Assembly: GCA_023460155.1 (NCBI GenBank)
Contig: JAEWRF010000013.1
Coordinates: 1 to 47,333 of the forward strand
Length of the DNA stretch: 47,333 nt
Source of the DNA: Bacillota bacterium
Lineage (GTDB): Bacteria > Bacillota > Clostridia > Oscillospirales > Acutalibacteraceae
Direction: 5' to 3'
Position numbers and translations under genes: made by a program. The notes under the pieces were generated by a model. The model saw nothing but the letters and a program-made list of their open reading frames with translations. It did no database searches and had not been told where the DNA came from. This document shows, one piece after another, positions 1-9,220 of the stretch; position 1 is the stretch's first letter; every line of letters starts with the position of its first letter.

Positions 1-1
1 A

Positions 2-718
2 ATTGCCGTCTGTGATGATGCGGCGGAGGATCGAAAACTGCTGTCGGACGCTCTTTTGGCATACGATTCTTCCTTTGAGATTATCACTTACTCCAGCGGG
101 CAGACACTGATTGATGAATTCCGGGATTTTAATCTTTCGGCGGATCTGCTTTTTCTGGATATTTACATGCCGGGAATCGACGGCATTCAAACGGCACAGG
201 AGATCCGCGCCCGATGCAGGGATGTTAAAATCATATTCCTTTCGTCGAGCAGGGATCATTATCCCCAGGCCTACGAGGTATTCGCCTTTAACTACATCGT
301 CAAGCCGTTCGACCGGGAGCGTCTGTACGCGGTGCTGAACCGCGCGCTCGACGAGTTTCGGAAGGAAAGCGCGTATAAAATCCCCATCCAGTACAAAGGT
401 ACTGCGCACAGCGTAGACTGCCGTGACATCCTGTATATCGAAAGCCGGGACAAGCTCCTCCTGTTCCACCTTGCGGACGAGAGCGCTCTGCAGTGCTACG
501 GAAAGCTGGATGAAATTCTGAAAGAGCTGCCGGAGCAATTCTTTTCTCGCTGTCACCAAAGTTTTATCGTAAACCTTTCCCACGTGACGGAGATCAGCGA
601 TAATTATTTTCGGGTCGGGCAGACGATGATCGGCATTTCAAGGAAGTACGGAAAAGAAGCAAAAGACCGGTACTATGCCTGCCTTTTTGCCCACATGGGC
701 GGGGGGAGGCAGGAATGA
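2..718 (+). CDS. LytTR-family response regulator, 5' end outside the window
   Basis: The reading frame is already open at base 2, so the true start lies upstream; 238 residues are visible. The N-terminal half is a receiver domain: the acidic pair (VCDD) is at the extreme left edge, the phosphoacceptor Asp lies in LLFLDIYMPG, and the conserved Lys is in YIVKPFDRE. The C-terminal half is a LytTR DNA-binding domain with the typical ending FSRCHQSFIVNLSHV. Such regulators bind imperfect direct repeats in target promoters. The stop overlaps the start of the next gene, an AgrC-like kinase, by four bases, so the two form a translationally coupled two-component pair. The target genes cannot be told from this window; the adjacent sugar transporter is only a possibility. 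Confidence 0.93.
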   Translation: MAVCDDAAEDRKLLSDALLAYDSSFEIITYSSGQTLIDEFRDFNLSADLLFLDIYMPGIDGIQTAQEIRARCRDVKIIFLSSSRDHYPQAYEVFAFNYIVKPFDRERLYAVLNRALDEFRKESAYKIPIQYKGTAHSVDCRDILYIESRDKLLLFHLADESALQCYGKLDEILKELPEQFFSRCHQSFIVNLSHVTEISDNYFRVGQTMIGISRKYGKEAKDRYYACLFAHMGGGRQE

Positions 719-2679
719 AAAGGCAGAAAGGCACCGAAGTGCTTCTGATTTTGGGAATGCTCTTCGTCCTCGTGGCTTCCCATGTTCCGGTAGCGTATAC
801 TTTGTTTTATCACGATCTGACCGGCGCCCCCACGGCAAAGAACGGCAGCATCGGGCTTTCCGGATTTTCTTCCGGGCAAAGCGTCGTCCTCGACGGGGAT
901 TGGGAATTTTACTGGAACCGGCTGATCGCCACGGATCCGGAGCGCGGCACTGCTCCGGATTTTCTGATCCGGGTGCCGGATTACTGGTCGCGGTATAAAC
1001 TGAACGGCAGCTATCTTCCGGCGGGCGGATGCGCAAGTTACCGGCTTCTGGTAAAGGGGCTTGAGGCCTCTCGGCCCGTCACGGTTTATCTGCCGGATTT
1101 CGGCAGTGCGTACCGGGTGTTCCTAGACGGGAAGCTCACCGCCGAAAGCGGAACCGTATCGAAAGCAGCTTCGGAAGTTTTCACAACAACCAGCGCAAAG
1201 CTCTATCCGCAGACTCTTTCCGCGGGGTCGGAACATGAAATCGTCATCGAGGCGGCAACCTCCCGGTTTTCCGGGCTGTATATGGCTCCCGTCCTCAGGG
1301 ATTACGACGGTGCCATGCAGGAAAGCGACAGCAGGAACAGTCTGCGGCTGATTCTGTTCGGGACCGCGCTGTTTTCTTTCTTTGTCCTGATCGTTGGGTA
1401 TCTCCTGCCCTTTCATGCAGGCAGACGTTCCGTCTGGCTGCCGGTGATTGGAGTTCTCGTTCTGCTTCGCATTATGATGACCACGGAGTTTTACCACTTC
1501 TGGCAGAATACGGTGTTTTTTCATCTTTCTTACGAGGCTACCAACCCGCTGATGTTTTTTCTCACGTTCGCGTTTCAATATCTGCTGATTTTTCTGATTC
1601 AGGAGCTGCTGGGGATCGCGTTTTCCCAAAAGGAAAAGCTGGCGCTTCTGATATACTACGCCGTGCTGTATCTTCTGTATCTGTTCATTCCCACCGGGTT
1701 CTACAACAGGCACCTGACGGTTCTGTTGCCTGTCTGCGCTTTCTTCATGGAGATTTATGCGTTCTTTAAAGTTTACCATAACCGGCAGCGGATGAAAAAG
1801 CACGGTCTTCCGGTTTACTGGGGCATCGTTCTGGCGGTTATGGGACTGATTATCGACTGTTATTATATCAACGGCAACATTTATCTGAATTTATCGCTTT
1901 CTCTGCTGCTCCTGTTTTCGGTGTACCTGATGGTTCTCAGTCTGATTTCCTCAATCCAGGCCGCAGACATCTACCGTGATTTTGCCGTATCCACTGCCCG
2001 GCTGACTCAGGCGAAAGCACAGATTGCCATGCAGACCGAATATTACAATATGCTCAGCGAACAGATCAATGAGGTCCGTTCCGTCCGGCACGACGTCCGG
2101 CATTTTATCGGCGCGCTCAAGCGCCTGTCCGACGAAGAGCGTTATGAGGAGCTGAACCTTTTCCTGAACGAATACGCGGCAAAGGTTGATCCCGCGCCGC
2201 TGCCGGTGTTCTGTGAAAACATCGTTGCAAATTCCATCATCGGCTATTATTTTCTGCGGCTGAAAGAGCGCGGCATTGTGCTCCGCTGTACCTGCCAGAT
2301 TCCGAAACAGCTTTCGGTCAGCGACAGCGACCTCTGTGTTGTTCTGGGGAATGCGTTGGAAAACGCGATGGATGCATGCAGTAAAGTGGAGAATCCGGAA
2401 GCACGTTTCGTTTCGGCAGAGGCACGAATCGTAAACGGGCAGCTGCTGGTTAAAATCACAAATGCCTATAACGGCGTTCTGAATCAGGAGGACGGCCGTT
2501 ATCTCACCACAAAAAACACCCCCTTTCACGGCATCGGTCTGCAGAACATCGAAAAGGTGGTGAACACCTGCAAGGGGTTTGTCAAAACGGAACACAACGG
2601 TACGGTCTTTACCCTGATGGCCGCCTTTCCGGAATCCCGTGCGGACACTCCTCCCATATCGGTTTCACGGCAGCTGTAA
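715..2679 (+). CDS. Membrane sensor histidine kinase, 7TM sensor with GHKL ATPase
   Basis: This 654-residue kinase begins with one signal-like segment (residues 8-30), then an extracytoplasmic beta-rich domain (about 50-195) resembling the galactose-binding-like sensor fold of 7TMR-DISM receptors. A cluster of six or seven membrane helices follows (about 208-412). A cytoplasmic linker leads to the phosphoacceptor His459 in SVRHDVRHF, the N box VVLGNALENAMDAC (Asn546, Asn550) and the G box FHGIGLQNIEKVV. This HATPase is of the AgrC/GHKL type that pairs with LytTR regulators, in agreement with the overlapping upstream gene. A strong ribosome site (GGGGGGAGG) lies just before the ATG inside the preceding gene. 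The ligand is unknown; the extracytoplasmic domain suggests a carbohydrate or peptide signal, which is inference. Confidence 0.92.
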   Translation: MKRQKGTEVLLILGMLFVLVASHVPVAYTLFYHDLTGAPTAKNGSIGLSGFSSGQSVVLDGDWEFYWNRLIATDPERGTAPDFLIRVPDYWSRYKLNGSYLPAGGCASYRLLVKGLEASRPVTVYLPDFGSAYRVFLDGKLTAESGTVSKAASEVFTTTSAKLYPQTLSAGSEHEIVIEAATSRFSGLYMAPVLRDYDGAMQESDSRNSLRLILFGTALFSFFVLIVGYLLPFHAGRRSVWLPVIGVLVLLRIMMTTEFYHFWQNTVFFHLSYEATNPLMFFLTFAFQYLLIFLIQELLGIAFSQKEKLALLIYYAVLYLLYLFIPTGFYNRHLTVLLPVCAFFMEIYAFFKVYHNRQRMKKHGLPVYWGIVLAVMGLIIDCYYINGNIYLNLSLSLLLLFSVYLMVLSLISSIQAADIYRDFAVSTARLTQAKAQIAMQTEYYNMLSEQINEVRSVRHDVRHFIGALKRLSDEERYEELNLFLNEYAAKVDPAPLPVFCENIVANSIIGYYFLRLKERGIVLRCTCQIPKQLSVSDSDLCVVLGNALENAMDACSKVENPEARFVSAEARIVNGQLLVKITNAYNGVLNQEDGRYLTTKNTPFHGIGLQNIEKVVNTCKGFVKTEHNGTVFTLMAAFPESRADTPPISVSRQL

Positions 2680-2750
2680 AGGGTCCTATCCTGCCAGGCA
2701 TTCGGTCCGGGGATTTACCACGGCCGAAGCAGTATCAATCATTCAGAAAA

Positions 2751-2801
2751 GTCAAAGATTCCTGCCCTTCTTTAAAGGGGGCAGGAATCTTTGACTTTTT
2801 T
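2751..2801 (+). terminator. Intrinsic terminator after the LytTR two-component pair
   Basis: A perfect 17-base-pair stem (arms 2751-2767 and 2779-2795) with an 11-base loop is followed by six T residues. It lies 70 bases after the kinase stop and separates the pair from the ABC operon. Confidence 0.93.
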
Positions 2802-2878
2802 ATTGCTTCAATTCCCGTGGAAAATGTACTGTGGGCTCCCGGCCCCGAATCCCCCTGCATGTCCATAAAATATTACAA

Positions 2879-2900
2879 ATGTCAACTCATGAATTGACAT
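2879..2900. promoter_or_regulatory. 22-base near-perfect palindrome, candidate operator of the first ABC operon
   Basis: The outer arms ATGTCAA and TTGACAT flank CTCATGAA; only one pair (positions 8 and 15) fails to match. It lies about 30 bases upstream of the probable -35 of the transporter operon, a position suited to an activator, although the right arm also contains a TTGACA. No second copy was noticed in the window. The binding protein is unknown; the NarL-type regulator at 9213-9881 is one candidate. Confidence 0.5.
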
Positions 2901-2930
2901 ATATCATGTCTTACTGGTTACAAAGATCAA

Positions 2931-2959
2931 TTACAAATTATAGCTAAATTAATTATAAT
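2931..2959 (+). promoter_or_regulatory. Probable sigma-A promoter of the first ABC operon
   Basis: TTACAA (2931-2936), a 17-base spacer and a perfect TATAAT (2954-2959) precede the binding-protein gene by 37 bases. The -35 is weak, which would fit dependence on an activator at the upstream palindrome. An alternative -35 TTGACA at 2894-2899 lacks a good -10 at proper spacing. Confidence 0.5.
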
Positions 2960-2995
2960 CTAGTTAAAATTTGTATTGAAAACGGAGGGAACCCA

Positions 2996-4102
2996 ATGAA
3001 AAAGAAAATCATCAGTCTGATGCTGTGCGCGGCACTTATGGCCGGCGTCAGCGCAGGATGCTCCAGCCCGTCTGCAGAATCGTCTTCCGCACCGGCTGCG
3101 GCATCGTCCGCCGCACCTGCTTCCTCGCAGGCTGCTTCACAAGCTGCTTCGCAGTCCGCTTCCGGCGGCTGGGTAGGCGGCGCAACAAAGAAAGACGCGC
3201 CGGTTGTGAAAATTAACGGCAAAGCGATTCCAAGGCCCGCCGGCGGCTACAAATTCGGCTATACCTGCATGGACGGCACAAACCCGTTCTTCGTAACCAT
3301 CCAGAGCGAAATCAAAAAGAAAGTGGAAGCCAACGGAGATACCCTGATTACTTCCGATCCGGCCAATAAAGTTTCGCTGCAGATCACACAGGTCGAAGAC
3401 ATGATCTCCCAGGGGATCACCGCCATGTTCATGAATCCGGCGGAAGCGGACGGCATCGCGCCCGCGCTGGATGAACTGAAAAAAGCGGGCATTCCGATTA
3501 TCAATTTTGATACGGAAGTTTCCAACATGGGCGACTACTGCTTCTCTTACGTAGGTTCCGACAACTACAACGCCGGTAAAGTCTGCGGCGAGGACCTGAT
3601 TAAGCAGTGCCCGAACGGCGGAAAAGTCATCGTCATCGATTCCCCCACAATGAACTCCATCGTGGACCGCACCAACGGCTTCCTGGATACGATCAAGGGT
3701 CATAACTTTACCGTTGTCGCCCAGCAGGACGGCAAAGGAAACCTGCAGACCTCCATGGGCATCGCGGAAGACCTGCTGCAGTCGCACGGCGATGTGGTTG
3801 CCATTTTCGGCGGCAACGATCCTACGGCTCTCGGCAGTCTGGCGGCTGCAAACGCTGCCGGCCTGAAGAAGACCCTGATCTACGGCGTTGACGGCTCTCC
3901 GGATTTCAAAGCCAGTCTCGTAAAGAGCGGCTCTCTGCTTCAGGCTACGGGCGCACAGTCCCCGCTCAGCATCGCCGACACGTCTGTTGACGTCCTGTAT
4001 AAGTTCTTAAAGGGTGATCAGGTTGATTCCAGATACCCTGTAAAGACCTTCCTCATCAGCAAGGACAACGTAAAGCAGTACGGAACCGACAAGTGGCAGT
4101 GA
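2996..4102 (+). CDS. Sugar ABC transporter substrate-binding lipoprotein, RbsB-like
   Basis: This 368-residue protein has a lipoprotein signal with lipobox VSAGC (Cys22), then a Ser/Ala-rich linker to about residue 58, then a Peripla_BP_4 domain of the ribose/galactose/xylose-binding type. Recognisable segments are KFGYTCMDGTNPFF at the start of the fold, GGNDPTALGSLAA and IYGVDGSPDF. It is the extracellular receptor of the importer formed with the next two genes. It has a close paralogue at 6917-7885. The ribosome site ACGGAGGGAA lies seven bases before the ATG. A strong hairpin follows the gene and may raise expression of the binding protein over the rest of the operon. The ligand is probably a pentose or hexose, possibly D-lyxose given the genes further downstream, but that is inference. 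Confidence 0.95.
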   Translation: MKKKIISLMLCAALMAGVSAGCSSPSAESSSAPAAASSAAPASSQAASQAASQSASGGWVGGATKKDAPVVKINGKAIPRPAGGYKFGYTCMDGTNPFFVTIQSEIKKKVEANGDTLITSDPANKVSLQITQVEDMISQGITAMFMNPAEADGIAPALDELKKAGIPIINFDTEVSNMGDYCFSYVGSDNYNAGKVCGEDLIKQCPNGGKVIVIDSPTMNSIVDRTNGFLDTIKGHNFTVVAQQDGKGNLQTSMGIAEDLLQSHGDVVAIFGGNDPTALGSLAAANAAGLKKTLIYGVDGSPDFKASLVKSGSLLQATGAQSPLSIADTSVDVLYKFLKGDQVDSRYPVKTFLISKDNVKQYGTDKWQ

Positions 4103-4160
4103 TCCAAGGTTCTTAAAACCTGTGAACAAGGTACACATTACATAAAATCCCCCTTACTCC

Positions 4161-4191
4161 TGATGCGGTGAAATATGATTTCACCGCATCA
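4161..4191 (+). other. Intercistronic hairpin between binding protein and ATPase genes
   Basis: A perfect 14-base-pair stem (4161-4174 with 4178-4191) closes on a three-base loop. No T-run follows, so it is more likely an mRNA-stabilising or attenuating hairpin than a full terminator. Such hairpins after binding-protein genes commonly keep the transporter ATPase at lower level. Confidence 0.7.
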
Positions 4192-4257
4192 GCTTCTTAA
4201 GCAGCAGGGCGGTCCCAATCGGAAGGTTTTTGAGACAGATGAGAAGATGGTGATATC

Positions 4258-5739
4258 TTGAGCGATAATTTATTGTTGAGCATGAAAAACATATGCAAAT
4301 CCTTTCCCGGCGTAAAGGCGCTGAAGAACGTTAACTTCGAATTGAAAGCGGGAGAGGTTCACGCGCTTCTGGGTGAAAACGGCGCGGGAAAATCGACTCT
4401 GATTAAGGTTCTGGGAGGCATATACATCCCGGAGCAGGGCGAAATTGAAATTGACGGAAAAGCCGTGGATATCCATGACGTGAAGTCGGCGCAGATGAAC
4501 GGGATCTCGATCATTCACCAGGAACTGGTATTGGTCCCGCAGATGACGGTTGCCGAAAACATCTACCTCGGCAGGGAACCCGGGAAAAAGTTCGTGGATC
4601 GGAAGCAGATGAGTCTGCAGGCGCAGGAGCTGCTTGACAGCTACAACCTGCATATCAGCGCGAATACTCTGGTGGCGAAACTGACGATTGCGCAGCAGCA
4701 GATGGTGGAAATCATCAAGGCGATCTCCTATCATTCCCGAATTGTGGTTATGGATGAACCGACCTCTTCGATTTCCGACACCGAGGTGGAATATCTGTTC
4801 GGAGTCATCCGGACGCTGGTTCAGAACGGCACGGGCATTATCTATATTTCTCACAAAATGAGCGAGCTGGGTGAAATCTGCGACCGGGTAACGGTGATGC
4901 GCGACGGTGAAACCGTCGGAACCAAGGTCGTAAAGGAAACCTCGAACGATGAATTAATCGCTATGATGGTAGGCCGCGAGCTTACCCATTATTACACAAG
5001 GGACTATCAGGAGCAGAAAGACGTCGTACTGAAATGTGAGAACATTTCCGACGGGAACGTTGCGAAAAGCGTCAGCTTCGACCTGCACCGGGGTGAAATT
5101 GTCGGCTTTGCCGGACTGATCGGCGCGGGGCGCAGCGAAGCGATGAAGTGCATCTTCGGCCTGACGAAGAATTCAACCGGAGACCTGTACATCGAAGGTC
5201 GGAAAGTGAATATCAAGTCGCCGACCGACGCTATGAAGCACGGTCTGGCGTTCGTTCCGGAAAACCGGAAGCTGGAGGGCCTGTATAAACTGCAGAGCGT
5301 AAAATACAACACCACGATTGAAGTCCTGCATGAATTCATCAAAGGAATCTCTGTAAACTCGAAAAAAGAGAAAAGCATTACGCAGGAATACATTGATATG
5401 ATGAGCACCAAAACGCCGTCGCAGGATCAGGCAATTGGGAACCTTTCCGGAGGAAATCAGCAGAAGGTAATCATCGGCCGGTGGCTGGCCACCAAACCGA
5501 AAATCCTGATTCTTGACGAACCGACCCGCGGGGTCGACGTCGGGGCCAAATCGGAAATTTATGCGATTATGAACCAGCTGGTCAAAGAAGGAATGTCCAT
5601 CATCATGATTTCTTCGGAACTGCCGGAAATTATCAATATGAGCGACCGTGTCTATGTCATGTGCGACGGCACCGTGCGCGGATCCTTCAGCCACGAAGAA
5701 GTCACACAGGAAAAAATAATGAAGCTGGCCGCAAAATAG
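4258..5739 (+). CDS. Sugar ABC transporter ATP-binding protein, duplicated RbsA/MglA type
   Basis: The 493-residue protein holds two ABC domains, as usual for RbsA, MglA and XylG. The first has Walker A GENGAGKST, an ABC signature degenerated to LTIAQQQMVE, and Walker B VVMDEPTSS. The second has a modified P-loop GLIGAGRSE, the canonical signature LSGGNQQKV, and LILDEPTRGVDVG. This asymmetry is typical of the family. Translation probably starts at TTG 4258, preceded by GATGGTGA; an in-frame ATG at 4282 lacks a ribosome site. It energises import together with the permease that starts 37 bases after its stop. Confidence 0.95.
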   Translation: MSDNLLLSMKNICKSFPGVKALKNVNFELKAGEVHALLGENGAGKSTLIKVLGGIYIPEQGEIEIDGKAVDIHDVKSAQMNGISIIHQELVLVPQMTVAENIYLGREPGKKFVDRKQMSLQAQELLDSYNLHISANTLVAKLTIAQQQMVEIIKAISYHSRIVVMDEPTSSISDTEVEYLFGVIRTLVQNGTGIIYISHKMSELGEICDRVTVMRDGETVGTKVVKETSNDELIAMMVGRELTHYYTRDYQEQKDVVLKCENISDGNVAKSVSFDLHRGEIVGFAGLIGAGRSEAMKCIFGLTKNSTGDLYIEGRKVNIKSPTDAMKHGLAFVPENRKLEGLYKLQSVKYNTTIEVLHEFIKGISVNSKKEKSITQEYIDMMSTKTPSQDQAIGNLSGGNQQKVIIGRWLATKPKILILDEPTRGVDVGAKSEIYAIMNQLVKEGMSIIMISSELPEIINMSDRVYVMCDGTVRGSFSHEEVTQEKIMKLAAK

Positions 5740-5776
5740 GGATCGGCAAAACTGCAAAATATTAGGAGGCAATGCT

Positions 5777-6769
5777 ATGGCTGAGACTAGTTTGAAGGGA
5801 AAAATCCCAAAGTCGGAAAATCCTGCGGTCAATTTCTTTAAGGAAAACCTCGGAATATTAATCGCTCTGGTCGTATTGTGCCTGGTCCTGACGGTGAACC
5901 CGGCGACCAGCCGGACCTTCCTGACCCAACAGAATATTTTTAACGTGCTGAGGCAGACCTCGACCAATCTGTACATAGCGTGCGGGATGACCATGGTAAT
6001 CATTCTCGGCGGCATCGATCTTTCCGTCGGGTCGATTATCGCACTGTCCGGCTGCATCGCGGCGGGCTGTGTCGTACATTATAACCTGCCGCTGGGCGCC
6101 GCAATTCTTGTGGGACTTATTGTCGGTCTTTTGGTCGGCGCTTTTAACGGACTTGTCATTGCGAAAACCACGATTCCGGCCTTTATCGTAACCCTGGCCA
6201 CCATGAACATCGCCAAAGGGCTCGCGTATGTTTATACCGGCGGTTCTCCTGTCCGTGTCATCACACAGGAGTGGCAGTTCATCGGCGGCGGATATATCGG
6301 CATTTTCCCCGCCCCTGTTCTGATTCTGATTCTTGTGCTGGTTATTACGGGCCTGATTATGAACAAGACGAAATTGGGCCGCTATATCTACGCGGTAGGC
6401 GGCAACCCCCAGGCTGCGGAATTTTCCGGCATCAATGTCGCCAGAGTGAAATTTCTGGTTCATGTTTTTTCCGGTATCATGGCAGGACTTGCGGGCATCG
6501 TTCTGGCGTCGCGCATGTATTCCGGCCAGCCGACCGCGGGGGAAGGCGCGGAAATGGATGCCATTGCAGCCGTCGTTGTCGGCGGTACCAGCATGGCGGG
6601 CGGCTCCGGCAAGCTTGGCGGAACCCTGATTGGCGGCCTGATTATCGGCATTCTGAATAACGGGCTCAACCTGATGAACGTGAATTCCTTCTGGCAGTAC
6701 GTTGTAAAAGGCGCCGTTATTTTGCTGGCCGTTTACATTGATTTCTTCCGCCACAGAAAGTCCGAGTAA
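5777..6769 (+). CDS. Sugar ABC transporter permease, RbsC-like
   Basis: This 330-residue integral membrane protein has eight to ten hydrophobic helices. It carries the family hallmarks GGIDLSVGSI in the first half and VVVGGTSMAGGSGKLGGTLI near the C terminus. A single permease gene implies a homodimeric channel, as in RbsC. A near-perfect ribosome site (TAGGAGGCA) precedes the ATG. It completes the binding-protein, ATPase and permease operon that began at 2996. No enzyme gene belongs to this transcript; a new promoter follows at 6796. Confidence 0.95.
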   Translation: MAETSLKGKIPKSENPAVNFFKENLGILIALVVLCLVLTVNPATSRTFLTQQNIFNVLRQTSTNLYIACGMTMVIILGGIDLSVGSIIALSGCIAAGCVVHYNLPLGAAILVGLIVGLLVGAFNGLVIAKTTIPAFIVTLATMNIAKGLAYVYTGGSPVRVITQEWQFIGGGYIGIFPAPVLILILVLVITGLIMNKTKLGRYIYAVGGNPQAAEFSGINVARVKFLVHVFSGIMAGLAGIVLASRMYSGQPTAGEGAEMDAIAAVVVGGTSMAGGSGKLGGTLIGGLIIGILNNGLNLMNVNSFWQYVVKGAVILLAVYIDFFRHRKSE

Positions 6770-6795
6770 TGCCGGTCAGGCGGATTGTCTCAAAT

Positions 6796-6824
6796 TTGAC
6801 AGGCGCAGGCAGATATGTTAAGAT
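6796..6824 (+). promoter_or_regulatory. Sigma-A promoter of the sensory cassette
   Basis: TTGACA (6796-6801), a 17-base spacer and TAAGAT (6819-6824) lie in the 147-base gap before the second binding-protein gene. The leader of about 85 bases contains two further TATAAT boxes (6862, 6874) without recognisable -35 elements. The cassette can therefore be expressed apart from the upstream transporter. Confidence 0.7.
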
Positions 6825-6916
6825 CGATATGAATTTAGGTTATTTTGTCTAAAAGCAGACTTATAATTCCAAATATAATGTTAATTGTTCTATAAAGTTC
6901 AGGGCGTTGAGGTGTT

Positions 6917-7885
6917 ATGGAAAAGAAATTTGGAAAAGACCGTATCATCATTTTTTCCGTGCTTTTCGGCATGCTTCTCCTCATCTTTCCGGTTGCCAAA
7001 TTCGTAATAAAAGCGCAGTCGGATCCCAGCCATGAACCGAAAAAATTCGGCGCGACCTATATGACCATGAACAACCCTTACTTTGTCGCGATGAACAACA
7101 GCATGGAGGAAGCGATTGAGTCAAACGGCGATATCCTGATTTCCAGGGATCCGGCGCAGAATCAGCAAAAACAAAACAGCCAGATTCAGGAAATGATTGA
7201 CGAAGGCGTCAGCGCGATCTTTCTGAACCCCGTGGACTGGAAAAACGTAAAGCCGGCTCTGATTGCCTGCCGGAATGCGGGAATTCCGGTCTTCAACATC
7301 GATACCTACGTTCAGGATAAAGGCTACGTTGTGTCTGTCATCGCTTCCGACAATTACCAGGCCGGGGTCCAGTGCGCGGCGGATATGATGAAAAAGCGCA
7401 GCCGGGCCGATATCGTAATTCTGGGCTGCCCCAACATGCAGTCGATCTGCGACCGGGTACAGGGTTTTAAAGACAAGATCGCGGGAAACCCGAACTACCG
7501 TGTTACGGCGGAAGAATCCGGCGGCGGAGAACTGGAAGTATCCATGGGGGTAATGAACCGCATGATCCAGTCCGGCACCTCATTTGACGTCATTATGGGA
7601 GGGAACGATCCTTCCGCGCTCGGCTCTTTGGCCGCGATTCAGAAAAACCACAGGAATCCGGTTGTCATCTACGGGGTAGACGGGTCTCCGGACGCCAAAA
7701 ACATGATCCGTGAGGATCTGCTGGAAGGAACCAGCGCCCAACAGCCGATCGAAATCGGTACGACGGCGGTAAAGCTTGCTTATGATTATCTTACCGGAAA
7801 AACGGTGCCGTCGAAAATCATTGTGCCGGTTACCCTGATTACAAAAGATAACTTAAACAAATTCGACATCAACGGCTGGCAATAG
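6917..7885 (+). CDS. Membrane-tethered sugar-binding protein, probable sensory receptor
   Basis: The 322-residue protein has one uncleaved-looking membrane helix (about residues 10-33) and no lipobox Cys, then a Peripla_BP_4 domain. It is clearly paralogous to the transporter receptor at 2996-4102: both share the layout FG-T-M-NP-F near the start, GGNDP(S/T)ALGSLAA and IYGVDGSPD. There is no permease beside it. Instead a histidine kinase gene starts within 13 bases of its stop. A known parallel is the XylFII-LytS pair of clostridia, where a binding protein presents xylose to a kinase. I infer that it reports the presence of the transported sugar to the kinase. The ribosome site GAGGTG is close to the ATG. 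Confidence 0.88.
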   Translation: MEKKFGKDRIIIFSVLFGMLLLIFPVAKFVIKAQSDPSHEPKKFGATYMTMNNPYFVAMNNSMEEAIESNGDILISRDPAQNQQKQNSQIQEMIDEGVSAIFLNPVDWKNVKPALIACRNAGIPVFNIDTYVQDKGYVVSVIASDNYQAGVQCAADMMKKRSRADIVILGCPNMQSICDRVQGFKDKIAGNPNYRVTAEESGGGELEVSMGVMNRMIQSGTSFDVIMGGNDPSALGSLAAIQKNHRNPVVIYGVDGSPDAKNMIREDLLEGTSAQQPIEIGTTAVKLAYDYLTGKTVPSKIIVPVTLITKDNLNKFDINGWQ

Positions 7886-7897
7886 AGATTGAGTGCA

Positions 7898-9220
7898 ATG
7901 AAAAACAAAAAACTGCAAACGGTTCAATTACTGATGCTCACCCTTAATGTGATCGGCGTATTGTTTTACGCCGTTTTCATCTATACCACCACGCTGGAGA
8001 TATGCGCCCATTACACCGCACGGGAGTTTATTGAAAAAGTGAGTTCTGTTCCCAGAAAACCGCTGCAGCTTCTGATTTTGATCGGCGCGCTCCTTTTCTG
8101 CTTCGTTGTGTCCTTCCTTGTGCGTGAGCATGCGGTGCCGGAAAACAGCAAGCCGGGGATTGCCACTCTCTTTGTCGATCTGGCCGTCAGCTTTGCCATC
8201 GTTTACCTGCTTGATTTCAATTACAACGGGATCCTGCTGCTTGTTTCCGCCAATATCATTGCCTACACAAGATCGAAAAGCCGAAAATACTATCTGGTGA
8301 TTCTGATTATCGCCACCTTCCTTGCTACCGATTATGAGTTGGTTTCCATCAACAGCCGTCTTTTCAGCATCAACAGCTACATCCAGTATTACGACAGCTC
8401 AATTCAACGGTATCTGATCGTCGGATTTAATCTGATTACGTCGGTGAATATCATTCTGTTCATTATCTATTGCGTCTATGTCATTCAGGAGCAGACGGAA
8501 GTAATCGATGAAGTGAATTCGCTTTATAACAAGCTCTGTACCGCAAACGCAGAATTAAATGACGCCAACATCCGGCTTCAGGAATACGCGTTCATCACCG
8601 AAAAAGCGGGTGAAACCAAAGAACGCAACCGGCTGGCTCGCGAAATACACGATTCGCTCGGGCACACGCTGACCAGCATTTCGGCGGCGATCGACGCCTG
8701 CATCACTACGGTGGTGCAATCGCCCGCGGAAACAAAAAAGAGGCTGGAGGAAATCGCAGGCATCACGCGCCAGGGACTGGACGACGTAAGGCGCTCCGTC
8801 CACGAGCTGAGGCCGGATCCCGTGGAAACCCTCGGTCTGGAGTACGCGCTGATCAAAATGATCCGCAAGATCAACTCCATGACCAATACAAAAGTATATT
8901 TCGAGTCAGCCCTTAACAGCATGAAGCTTAACGAAGATGAAGAAAACACGGTTTACAGAATCGTGCAGGAAAGCATTACAAACGCAATCCGCCATGGAAA
9001 AGCCTCGAAGATCTGGATCAATATCAAAAAATCGGATTCGGATATGGTTGTGACGGTCCAGGACGACGGCGTGGGTTCAGCCACAATAAACAAGGGGTTT
9101 GGGCTGACCCATATCACGGAGCGGGTGGAATTGCTCAACGGAACGGTTGCATTTGACGGAAGCCGGGGCTTTGCCGTTACGGCCAGGATTCCGATCCGGT
9201 GGGGGGAAAAGTATGATTAA
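7898..9220 (+). CDS. Sensor histidine kinase, NarL-partner (HisKA_3) type
   Basis: About 440 residues. Five or six membrane helices fill roughly residues 8-195 with little extracytoplasmic sequence, so ligand sensing may depend on the neighbouring tethered binding proteins. A coiled-coil-like linker (about 197-235) leads to the dimerisation helix with phosphoacceptor His251 in REIHDSLGHTL. The ATPase domain shows the N box IVQESITNAIRHG and the G motif DDGVGSA. I chose ATG 7898; an in-frame TTG at 7889 is an alternative, and neither has a strong ribosome site. The end overlaps the response regulator gene by eight bases. Confidence 0.92.
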   Translation: MKNKKLQTVQLLMLTLNVIGVLFYAVFIYTTTLEICAHYTAREFIEKVSSVPRKPLQLLILIGALLFCFVVSFLVREHAVPENSKPGIATLFVDLAVSFAIVYLLDFNYNGILLLVSANIIAYTRSKSRKYYLVILIIATFLATDYELVSINSRLFSINSYIQYYDSSIQRYLIVGFNLITSVNIILFIIYCVYVIQEQTEVIDEVNSLYNKLCTANAELNDANIRLQEYAFITEKAGETKERNRLAREIHDSLGHTLTSISAAIDACITTVVQSPAETKKRLEEIAGITRQGLDDVRRSVHELRPDPVETLGLEYALIKMIRKINSMTNTKVYFESALNSMKLNEDEENTVYRIVQESITNAIRHGKASKIWINIKKSDSDMVVTVQDDGVGSATINKGFGLTHITERVELLNGTVAFDGSRGFAVTARIPIRWGEKYD

